From contig CAZBSC010000012.1 in NCBI GenBank assembly GCA_964494845.1, forward strand, positions 1-25,977: 25,977 nucleotides of DNA, in the 5' to 3' direction. Shown one piece after another: positions 1 to 6,296 of the stretch; the first letter of the stretch is position 1; every line of letters begins with the position of its first letter. The translations under genes were made by a program, and so were the position numbers. This stretch comes from CAYRSA01 sp964494845 (lineage in GTDB: Bacteria; Patescibacteriota; Saccharimonadia; Saccharimonadales; JAGQNJ01). The notes under the pieces are model-generated. The model did not search any database. It was not told the origin of the DNA and saw only the letters and a program-made list of their open reading frames with translations.

Positions 1-396
1 ATGAAAATACCAGCTGGTAAGGCCAGCGCAGGACCTCCAGTAGGCTCGACACTAGGCCAGTACGGGGTTAATATGATGGACTTTGTGACGCCGTTCAACG
101 AACAAACTCGTGATATGAAGGGTATAGTAACTGCACATATCGCAATATACGAAGATCGGACAATGAAGTTTCGTGTCGTAGCACGACCAACTGATGACTT
201 AATCCGAGAAAAACTAGGCATTCAAAAAGGCTCTGGTAAACCAAACAGCGAAAAGCTAGAAAAAAAACTAACAGATGCACAGGTTACTGAAATTGCCGAG
301 GAAAAAGCCCAGGACATGAACGCCGATGACATAGATGCAATCAAGAAGATGGTTGCTGGCACTGCCCGCAGCATGGGCGTAGAGATAGCAAGCTAA
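1..396 (+). CDS. rplK: Ribosomal protein L11, 5'-truncated by the window edge
   Basis: This is the large-subunit protein L11, which binds the GTPase-associated region of 23S rRNA. The visible part begins in the conserved segment KIPAGKASAGPPVGSTLGQY, which normally lies about 10 residues into the protein, so the ATG at position 1 is an internal Met and the true start is upstream. The C-terminal rRNA-binding domain is complete and ends in the typical GTARSMGVEI. rplA follows after a 56-nt spacer holding a regulatory hairpin, the usual bacterial rplK-rplA order. Identity is certain; only the N-terminus is missing. Confidence 0.97.
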   Translation: MKIPAGKASAGPPVGSTLGQYGVNMMDFVTPFNEQTRDMKGIVTAHIAIYEDRTMKFRVVARPTDDLIREKLGIQKGSGKPNSEKLEKKLTDAQVTEIAEEKAQDMNADDIDAIKKMVAGTARSMGVEIAS

Positions 397-408
397 ATTT
401 AATATATC

Positions 409-440
409 TGTGGGAGGCCCGAAAAGCCGATAGCACCACA
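409..440 (+). promoter_or_regulatory. Probable ribosomal protein L1 binding site in rplK-rplA mRNA
   Basis: The spacer between rplK and rplA folds into a hairpin. An outer stem TGTGG (409-413) pairs with CCACA (436-440), and an inner stem GGC (416-418) pairs with GCC (426-428). Between them is an asymmetric internal loop with GA on one side and GATAGCA on the other. A GTGGGAGG...GAT...CCAC arrangement before rplA is, as I recall, the L1-binding mimic of 23S rRNA seen in many bacteria, where free L1 represses its own operon. The Shine-Dalgarno AAGGAG of rplA starts at the last base of the outer stem, so L1 binding could block initiation. Function is inferred from position and shape. Confidence 0.7.
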
Positions 441-452
441 AAGGAGAATAGT

Positions 453-1436
453 ATGGCTGAAGCCAAGAAAACCGCATCAAAGAAACCAGCAAAAAAAACA
501 CCGGAAGAAGAGAAGGCCATTATAGAATCTATAAAAAAAGCTGACACCGAAATAGTTGAAAAAGAGGCAGAGGAAATAGTCAAAGAAGTAGAGGCCGAAG
601 TTATTGTAAAAAAAGCAGGCAAGCATAGCGCCAAAGCGATCAAAGAGGCTGAAGAAAAAGAAGCTAAAGAAGCCCGAAAAGCTGGTGAAGTTAGCGAATC
701 AGAGGCACAAAAGCCACGCAAAGCCGTAAAACCAACTCGCAGTCGTTTAGAACGCCGTAGCAAAGGCTATAAAAAAGTAGCCGAGTTAATCGAGAAAGAT
801 AAAGAATATAGCTTAACTGAGGCAATAGAACTAGCTCTGAAAACCAATAGTGTCAAATTTGACGCTGCCGTAGAACTACATGTTCGTTTGAATGTAGACC
901 CTAAGCATGCTGATCAAAACATTCGCGACAACGTTGTATTGCCTGCTGGAACAGGAAAAACAGTCAGAGTGGCTGTATTCGCCGATGAAGACGACGTCAA
1001 AAAAGCTAAAACAGCCGGAGCTGACATAGCTGGTGGAGACGAATTCTTGCAACAGCTAGACAAGGGTGAAATCAACTTTGATGTTCTTGTAGCTACTCCA
1101 AAAGTTATGGCGCGTTTAGGCAAATACGCCCGTATCTTGGGGCCAAAAGGGCTGATGCCTAACCCAAAAAGTGGTACTGTAGCCGCTGATGTAGCAAAAG
1201 CCGTCAAAGAAGCGAAAGCCGGGAAGGTAGAATACCGCGTTGATAGCACTGGAATCGTTCATCTAGGAATTGGGAAAGTAAGCTTCAAACCAGCTGATGT
1301 CGTAGCTAACGCTCAAGCAGTACTATCAAGCATAAAGGCTGCGAAGCCTGCGTCAGTAAAGGGCCCATACGTCCAAAGTATCTACTTGACTACGACTATG
1401 GGACCTAGCGTAAAAGTCCAACCATCTGAGTTATAA
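453..1436 (+). CDS. rplA: Ribosomal protein L1 with a ~95-residue charged N-terminal extension
   Basis: L1 forms the mobile L1 stalk that handles E-site tRNA and often represses its own operon. The canonical protein of about 230 residues starts near residue 97 (SKGYKKVAELI at 103-113) and includes the signature LGKYARILGPKGLMPNPKSG. It is preceded by about 95 residues rich in Lys, Glu and Ala that are unlike standard L1 and look disordered or helical. The start is supported by AAGGAG (440-445) 7 nt upstream, and no in-frame Met lies near the start of the core, so the extension should be translated. The stop codon overlaps a TATAAT box for the next gene. Identity is certain; the role of the extension is unknown. 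Confidence 0.96.
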   Translation: MAEAKKTASKKPAKKTPEEEKAIIESIKKADTEIVEKEAEEIVKEVEAEVIVKKAGKHSAKAIKEAEEKEAKEARKAGEVSESEAQKPRKAVKPTRSRLERRSKGYKKVAELIEKDKEYSLTEAIELALKTNSVKFDAAVELHVRLNVDPKHADQNIRDNVVLPAGTGKTVRVAVFADEDDVKKAKTAGADIAGGDEFLQQLDKGEINFDVLVATPKVMARLGKYARILGPKGLMPNPKSGTVAADVAKAVKEAKAGKVEYRVDSTGIVHLGIGKVSFKPADVVANAQAVLSSIKAAKPASVKGPYVQSIYLTTTMGPSVKVQPSEL

Positions 1437-1437
1437 T
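1432..1437 (+). promoter_or_regulatory. -10 box TATAAT for a leaderless tmk transcript
   Basis: A perfect TATAAT overlaps the rplA stop codon and ends 9 nt before the ATG at 1447. Transcription would start 2-3 nt before that ATG. The tmk start has no Shine-Dalgarno sequence, which fits leaderless translation. I see no convincing -35 box. Confidence 0.5.
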
Positions 1438-1446
1438 TAGTCACGA

Positions 1447-2091
1447 ATGACTAAAACAACTGGACTAGTAATCGCGTTTGATGGACCTGATGGGGTGGGC
1501 AAGTCGACCCAGGTCGAATTAACTGCTGATTGGCTCAGTTCACTTGGGCACGACGTGCATACAGCACGCGCATCAGGCGGAACACCAATTGGCGAGGAAC
1601 TACGCAAAGCTTCGCTTTCTGACCATCCTAGACCTGCTGAAGTTGATGTGTACATTTCACTGGCTATGCATACTGCTCTGGGACTAGATATCCAAAAACG
1701 CATCAATATTGGTCAAATTTGTCTGCTCGACCGCAGTCCATTGGCAATACTGGCCTACAATACGATTGGTAGCCAATTAAAAGATCAAACGATGGGCTAC
1801 GACGCGATGGATAAAATGCTCGCGCTTTGGGATATAGACGTTCTGTTTTTATTTGAAGCAGACCAGCGAATCGTTAATGCCCGCCGTAAAGCAAGATTAG
1901 ACAAACCTGCAGATTTTTACGAAAAACAAAACTCTGCCTATCATAAACGCGTAAGATTGGGCTACGCTGAAGCAAAAAACCACTTGAAAACAAAATCTAA
2001 TCTAGTAAAGCAAATAATTAGCGTAAACGCCGAGCCATCCGTGGAAGAGATACAAAAAACCATTGAGAAACAATTGCAAAAGATGTTGTAA
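1447..2091 (+). CDS. tmk: Thymidylate kinase-like protein (dTMP kinase), stand-alone copy
   Basis: A P-loop kinase of 214 residues with the features of bacterial dTMP kinase, which phosphorylates dTMP to dTDP. Visible elements are the P-loop GPDGVGKST (13-21), a GGTPIGEELRK segment, the LLDRSPLAI motif in which the DR pair contacts the nucleotide, and an Arg-rich lid around ARRKARLDKPADFYEKQ. The length fits the family (about 205-215). It is the first gene of a dTTP-synthesis cluster; a second, more diverged dTMP kinase domain lies two genes downstream, so the two copies may differ in substrate or regulation. There is no Shine-Dalgarno sequence, and the ATG sits just after a -10 box. Confidence 0.85.
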   Translation: MTKTTGLVIAFDGPDGVGKSTQVELTADWLSSLGHDVHTARASGGTPIGEELRKASLSDHPRPAEVDVYISLAMHTALGLDIQKRINIGQICLLDRSPLAILAYNTIGSQLKDQTMGYDAMDKMLALWDIDVLFLFEADQRIVNARRKARLDKPADFYEKQNSAYHKRVRLGYAEAKNHLKTKSNLVKQIISVNAEPSVEEIQKTIEKQLQKML

Positions 2092-2105
2092 TAATCATTA
2101 ACAGC

Positions 2106-2135
2106 TTGTCTTTGAAGCCTCCGAGACCGTACAAT
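2106..2135 (+). promoter_or_regulatory. Possible promoter for dcd and the tmk-thyX fusion
   Basis: TTGTCT (2106-2111) and TACAAT (2130-2135) are separated by 18 bp in the 76-nt gap before dcd. The inferred transcript would carry the AAGGAG at 2146-2151. The -35 match is only moderate. Confidence 0.4.
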
Positions 2136-2167
2136 ATAAAGGAACAAGGAGAGGGTAGCAGAAAATA

Positions 2168-2881
2168 ATGGCTGTATTTAGTAACAAACAAATAATTGAG
2201 GCTTTGAAAGAAGACCACATAGTCTGTTCTCCGTTCAATCCAAGACATGTCAGTCACGCTAGCCTCGATGTAACGCTGGGGTATTACTACTACAGGACCG
2301 AACGCTCAAAAGACCATCCCGTTTACAACCCATTCGACGAGGGCGACGTATCGCGTTATTTTGAAGGTGCTCTAAAAGCAGTGCCCCACAAGCAGTGGTG
2401 TCAAGAAAATGGCATGAAACCATTAAAAGGAATACCCGCAAACCATCCTGTAATACCAGTCCGACCGGGCGAAAGAATACTTGCCCACACACACGAATTT
2501 TTTGGCATAAAACCACCTGGAGCCTGCGAAGTTAAGTCTCGCTCTAGCTGGGGTCGTAATGGTATTGCAGTTTGTTTTGATGCTGGGTGGATTGACCCCG
2601 GCTACATTAACCGATTAACCCTAGAAATATATAACCTAAACGAAAAAGAAATTATGCTTTTGCCAGTCGGTGAGCGTATTGCACAGATAGTTTTTCACGA
2701 AACGGGCGAGGTAGAGGGCAATTATGGAGCAGGAAGACACAGTGGATTTAGTGGTAAATACCAAACCGGTACAGACCTGAAAACTCTGATTAAAAATTGG
2801 AAACCAGAATTAATGCTACCCCGTGCATATATGGATAAACGATCTATGCCTGTCAAAATCAAAGGATTAAAAGGAGATTAG
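2168..2881 (+). CDS. dcd: dCTP deaminase (DCD/dUTPase family)
   Basis: A trimeric-fold enzyme that deaminates dCTP to dUTP; some family members also hydrolyse dUTP to dUMP. Conserved motifs are RSSWGR (125-130; family RSSxxR), DAGWIDPGY (138-146), the catalytic Glu in LTLEIYN (E153, matching the deaminase E138 of E. coli), LPVGERIAQIVF (165-176) and a C-terminal GKYQTG. The retained Glu in LEIYN favours deaminase over pure dUTPase. At 237 residues it is longer than the usual 190-205, with an insertion around residues 45-95. No separate dUTPase lies in the window, so a bifunctional dCTP-to-dUMP activity would suit the next gene, which starts one base after the stop. AAGGAG lies 16 nt upstream of the ATG, a long spacing. 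Confidence 0.87.
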   Translation: MAVFSNKQIIEALKEDHIVCSPFNPRHVSHASLDVTLGYYYYRTERSKDHPVYNPFDEGDVSRYFEGALKAVPHKQWCQENGMKPLKGIPANHPVIPVRPGERILAHTHEFFGIKPPGACEVKSRSSWGRNGIAVCFDAGWIDPGYINRLTLEIYNLNEKEIMLLPVGERIAQIVFHETGEVEGNYGAGRHSGFSGKYQTGTDLKTLIKNWKPELMLPRAYMDKRSMPVKIKGLKGD

Positions 2882-2882
2882 C

Positions 2883-5234
2883 ATGAACCCGACTACTGAT
2901 GTAGCGGGTGGGGGCGCAGAAAACCAAAGAAACGGTCTTTTTCTAGTTATTGAAGGCACAGATGGTTCAGGGAAAGGAACCCAGTTTGATATTCTTAAAA
3001 AGCAGCTAGAAAATGGCGGCTATGATATTGCCTTTTTTGACTTTCCTAGATATAACGAGCCATCTAGTTTTTTTGTCCGAGAATACCTGAATGGCAAATA
3101 TGGAACAGTCGATGAAGTCGGGCCTTATACTGCATCCTTATTTTACGCCTTAGACAGATATGAGACAGCTCAAGAAATTCAGGCGGCACTTGATGAGGGC
3201 AAAATAGTGCTTGCGAACCGTTTTACCGGATCAAACATGGCTCATCAAGGAACAAAATTTTCAAACACAGAAGAACGCCGTGGTTATTTTATCTGGATAG
3301 ATAACCTAGAGTTTCAGATGCTCGGAATACCTAGGCCAGATATAAGCATAGTACTAAGAGTCCCTGCCGAAACAGCACAAAAACTAGTAGATAACAAAGA
3401 GTCACGAACGTACACTGACAAAAAAAGAGATATCCATGAAGCGGATCTAGACCATCTGAGACGATCTGTCGAGGTATATGATGACCTTTGTGAGTTATTT
3501 CCAAAAGACTTTACTAGAATCGACTGCGTCCGTGGTGGAGAGCTACTTGATATCGATACCATTCACAAACTTATCAAGGAGAAAATAACACCTATGCTGC
3601 CTGCAAAAAAATCGGCTAATCCAATTTCGAAAAAACCAACAAAAAAACCCAATCCATACATCAAAAAAACAGAATCTGGATACGAAATAACGGATGCAGG
3701 CAAACAGCTGCTGCAGTCAGCCATAACCAACACAACAGGTGACGTTTATGCCTTTACTGGAGAAACATTGACCCCCGTAACTGCCGCCGCTGCAATGGCG
3801 AGACTGTCGCGGCGTGGCGATGATATGCGTATAACCATTCTAGACGAATTCACCCAGGATATGGGCAAAGATTCGAAGCTACTTCATAGGGTTATTACCG
3901 CGTACGGTGATGATTCTGTTCAGCAATTGGTCGGGCAACATATCGTAGTAGAAAACGCTTCTAATCTTTTGACTAAAAAGCTTGAATGGGGCAGATTAGC
4001 ATCCTATCTAGAGCAATCGACCCGTTATATATTCTTCGACGAAAAAGACAAGAATGGCAAGTACAAGTACTTTACGCCACGACAATTTGATGCAGACACG
4101 GCGAAACTATACGAAGAGAAGATCGATCGAATATTCGACCTATACTCGGAAATGGTGCACAAATTAACAGACTATGTTCGGGCGAACTCCTCTGTGCCTG
4201 AAGGCGAGAGAGATGGCGCCTGGAAGGGCGCAACGCGCGCCCAGGCGTGTGATGCAATTAGAGCTGTTTTGCCCGTCGCCACAAAGGCCACTGTTGGAAT
4301 CTTTGCATCGGGTCAAGCACTAGAGAGCTTGATCATGCATTTACAGAGCGAGGAACTACTAGAAATGCGAGATACCGGAGACAAAGTCCTTGCCGAAGCA
4401 CGAAAAGTTATCCCTGCGTTTTTAGAGAGAGCCGACAAGCCGGACCGTGGGGGCGCGTTGATTGCATACCGCGCTAATACTCGTTCGTCTGTTCAAAAAC
4501 TGGCCGAATCCTATCTATCAAAACAACATGACACAGAAACTGAGTCTGTCCAGCTAACCGACTATTGGCCGAAGAACGAACTAGACCTGGTTGCAGATAT
4601 CTTGTACGAGCACGGCAATGCATCATTAGAGTCTATTAGAAAAGAAGTTTACGACTGGCCATACGAGCGCCGTGAGGAAGTTCTAAAAGCATACATGGGC
4701 GAGAGATTAAACCGTCGCCATAGGCCAGGGAGAGCCCTCGAGAAAGCCCACTACAGCTGGGACCTAGTTTGTGACTATGGCATCTTTCGTGACCTGCAAC
4801 GCCATAGAATCGTGGATGACTTAGAATGGCAGTTGCTAACGCCTCGCTACGGGTACGAAGTGCCGGCTTTAGTAGACGAAGCCAATCTGACAGAGTTATT
4901 CGAGGAGTGTTTTGACATCAGCCTAGGCCTATACAGTGACCTACAAGCAGCTGGATACCACCTAGAGGCACAGTATGCGACTCTGCTAGGTCATAAAATG
5001 CGCTGGAAAGTCACATATAACGCCCGAGAAGCTTTTCACTTTCACGAACTGCGTACCAGTCCCCAGGGCCACCCAGGTTACCGTAAATTGGTCCAGGAGA
5101 TGCACGAAAAACTCGCCGAAGTACACCCGTTACTAGCAGAATCCATGAAGTTCGTAAACCAGGGTGAGGACGAAGAACTAACTCGTCTAGCCGCCGAACG
5201 CTACACTCAGTACAAATTGAGCCAGCTAGACTAG
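2883..5234 (+). CDS. Thymidylate kinase fused to a duplicated ThyX-like thymidylate synthase
   Basis: A 783-residue multidomain protein. Residues about 17-235 are a dTMP kinase: P-loop GTDGSGKGT (25-33), an FPRY segment, SLFYALDRYE, and NRFTGSNMAHQG where the usual DR pair is NR. A Lys/Pro linker (about 242-266) follows. Residues about 285-540 resemble ThyX, the FAD-dependent enzyme making dTMP from dUMP and methylenetetrahydrofolate, with W369-G-R-x2-S-x2-E377-x-S-T-R-Y382 in place of RHRx2SxNExSxRY, then AVLPVATKATVGI. Residues about 565-783 are a second ThyX-like half with an intact R640-H-R, E648 and LLTPRYGY, ending in YNAREAFHFHELRTSPQGHPGY. AAGGAG precedes the ATG, which is 1 nt after dcd. 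The product would run dUMP to dTMP to dTDP. The domain calls are firm; activity of each half is inferred. Confidence 0.88.
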   Translation: MNPTTDVAGGGAENQRNGLFLVIEGTDGSGKGTQFDILKKQLENGGYDIAFFDFPRYNEPSSFFVREYLNGKYGTVDEVGPYTASLFYALDRYETAQEIQAALDEGKIVLANRFTGSNMAHQGTKFSNTEERRGYFIWIDNLEFQMLGIPRPDISIVLRVPAETAQKLVDNKESRTYTDKKRDIHEADLDHLRRSVEVYDDLCELFPKDFTRIDCVRGGELLDIDTIHKLIKEKITPMLPAKKSANPISKKPTKKPNPYIKKTESGYEITDAGKQLLQSAITNTTGDVYAFTGETLTPVTAAAAMARLSRRGDDMRITILDEFTQDMGKDSKLLHRVITAYGDDSVQQLVGQHIVVENASNLLTKKLEWGRLASYLEQSTRYIFFDEKDKNGKYKYFTPRQFDADTAKLYEEKIDRIFDLYSEMVHKLTDYVRANSSVPEGERDGAWKGATRAQACDAIRAVLPVATKATVGIFASGQALESLIMHLQSEELLEMRDTGDKVLAEARKVIPAFLERADKPDRGGALIAYRANTRSSVQKLAESYLSKQHDTETESVQLTDYWPKNELDLVADILYEHGNASLESIRKEVYDWPYERREEVLKAYMGERLNRRHRPGRALEKAHYSWDLVCDYGIFRDLQRHRIVDDLEWQLLTPRYGYEVPALVDEANLTELFEECFDISLGLYSDLQAAGYHLEAQYATLLGHKMRWKVTYNAREAFHFHELRTSPQGHPGYRKLVQEMHEKLAEVHPLLAESMKFVNQGEDEELTRLAAERYTQYKLSQLD

Positions 5235-5252
5235 AGATCCGTACTAACAATA

Positions 5253-5281
5253 TTGACTTTTTGGTATTTTTCTGATAGAAT
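5253..5281 (+). promoter_or_regulatory. Strong extended -10 promoter, leaderless start
   Basis: TTGACT (5253-5258), a 17-bp spacer and TAGAAT (5276-5281) preceded by TGA (extended -10). Transcription would begin at about 5288, the A of the ATG of the next gene, and there is no Shine-Dalgarno sequence. Confidence 0.75.
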
Positions 5282-5287
5282 ATTAGT

Positions 5288-6064
5288 ATGATAACTGTTC
5301 CTGGTTCCCCAACAGAAGGTCCTCAAGAATTTTTAGGTCTGCCACTTGATGCTATTGCCCAGTTTGCTGAAGTGGTAGATGGTGCCCAGCATGACGTATC
5401 TATGGCTATGAATTTGTACGAATTACGCCATAATATGCGAACGGTTGCAGGAATTCCAGTCAGTTTAGGAAAGTTTGTCTCGTATTTGAGTGAATTTGAA
5501 GACGATATTGACGTTGTCGCAGGAATGAATCCGAAAGCTCAGCTAACCACAGAGGTCAGCTTGGTACTAACTGGAGTCAGGCAAGAAACAAAGAAACGAA
5601 TAGGAGTTGGCCCCGCAACTGCGGAGACGGCTGCTGCAGGGATTAGTTCAGTTTTGGGACTATTAGTTGATAGGCCTGATGTTACAGAGCAACAGCTACC
5701 CCTGTTATCACAAGTGGTAATGCGTCGAATACCCGAGCACAAAAAAGAAATACCTTCGAATGAGGTTTTAGCTCTAGCTGCACCAGGTCTACTAAGCGTC
5801 TTATATGCTATGAGTGACAGGGCTGAAGCTAACAAAACGTTTACGCGTGAGGTAAGTATGAACCCGTCTCCACGAGCAGGGCTCGTCGACTCTACGGTAG
5901 GCGCTTTAGGGGCAAGGTTCATGGGGAAATCAACCGAGAGACAATACCTGCACATTTTAAACCTGCATGGTGTTGCTATCGCAACCGCTTTTCACAATCT
6001 ACTGCCAACCGATGGTGGCAAGCTAAAGCAAGCCCATAGTGCCCTAAAAATGCTTTTCGAATAG
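5288..6064 (+). CDS. Uncharacterised protein of 258 residues
   Basis: I do not recognise a family. The sequence is mostly alpha-helical in character, without a signal peptide, obvious membrane segment, Cys cluster or nucleotide-binding loop. Visible segments include LYELRHNMRTVAGIPVSLGK (44-63), an Ala/Gly-rich stretch ATAETAAAGISSVLGLL and a polar C-terminus. A dedicated near-consensus promoter suggests a real, independently expressed gene, with the start at the first base of the transcript. It stands between the dTTP cluster and the leucine attenuator and shares no operon with either. It may be a lineage-restricted cytoplasmic protein. Confidence 0.75.
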   Translation: MITVPGSPTEGPQEFLGLPLDAIAQFAEVVDGAQHDVSMAMNLYELRHNMRTVAGIPVSLGKFVSYLSEFEDDIDVVAGMNPKAQLTTEVSLVLTGVRQETKKRIGVGPATAETAAAGISSVLGLLVDRPDVTEQQLPLLSQVVMRRIPEHKKEIPSNEVLALAAPGLLSVLYAMSDRAEANKTFTREVSMNPSPRAGLVDSTVGALGARFMGKSTERQYLHILNLHGVAIATAFHNLLPTDGGKLKQAHSALKMLFE

Positions 6065-6093
6065 AGAAATTAATCTAATCAGACGAACGATTA

Positions 6094-6135
6094 TTAACAA
6101 ATTATTGACAAGTGTGATAACATGATTGGCATAAT
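6094..6135 (+). promoter_or_regulatory. Promoter region of the leuA leader (two alternatives)
   Basis: Two overlapping arrangements are visible. TTAACA (6094-6099) with 16 bp and GATAAC (6116-6121, preceded by TGT) would start RNA near 6128, a few nt before the leader-peptide ATG at 6134. TTGACA (6105-6110) with 19 bp and CATAAT (6130-6135, preceded by TGG) would start RNA near 6142 and exclude that ATG. The first fits the leader-peptide model better; the second has the better boxes. Confidence 0.5.
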
Positions 6136-6208
6136 GAATATAAGTCAGATTCACCAGTTGCTGCTGCTAGGCCTACACAGGCTGTGCTTCAACATGGTTG
6201 AAGCCTGA
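6134..6208 (+). CDS. Leucine-rich leader peptide of leuA (24 aa)
   Basis: A 24-codon reading frame upstream of leuA that begins MNISQIHQLLLLGLHRL and ends in TGA at 6206-6208. Six of the 24 residues are Leu, four of them consecutive (codons TTG CTG CTG CTA at 6158-6169). Its 3' half overlaps the competing RNA hairpins described in the next entry. This is the classical arrangement of a ribosome-mediated attenuator, in which translation speed at Leu codons reports leucyl-tRNA supply. There is no Shine-Dalgarno sequence; with the upstream promoter the ATG lies about 6 nt from the RNA start. The peptide itself probably has no other function. Confidence 0.82.
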   Translation: MNISQIHQLLLLGLHRLCFNMVEA

Positions 6209-6269
6209 GCGAATATTCGCCTTAGCACAGCCTTCATCAATCAGGCTTCACCCGAAGACCTGATTTTTT
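6179..6269 (+). promoter_or_regulatory. Leucine transcription attenuator of leuA
   Basis: Competing pairings are visible. Protector: GCTTCAAC (6186-6193) with GTTGAAGC (6197-6204); also AGGCTGTGCT (6179-6188) with AGCACAGCCT (6224-6233). Antiterminator: GAAGCCTGA (6200-6208, containing the leader stop) with TCAGGCTTC (6241-6249), 9 perfect pairs. Terminator: AATCAGGCTTC (6239-6249) with GAAGaCCTGATT (6254-6265), loop ACCC, followed by T's to 6269. Stalling at the Leu codons would mask the protector strand and free 6200-6208 for the antiterminator. Translation to the stop would cover 6200-6208 and let the terminator form. The mechanism is inferred; the pairings are read directly. Confidence 0.85.
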
Positions 6270-6296
6270 AATTTAGAAGGAAAGTGAATAATAACA

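Noticed and set aside
341..763. Minus-strand frame opposite the L1 extension
   Set aside because: Ser/Ala/Phe-rich shadow of the Lys/Glu-rich L1 extension, without start signals.
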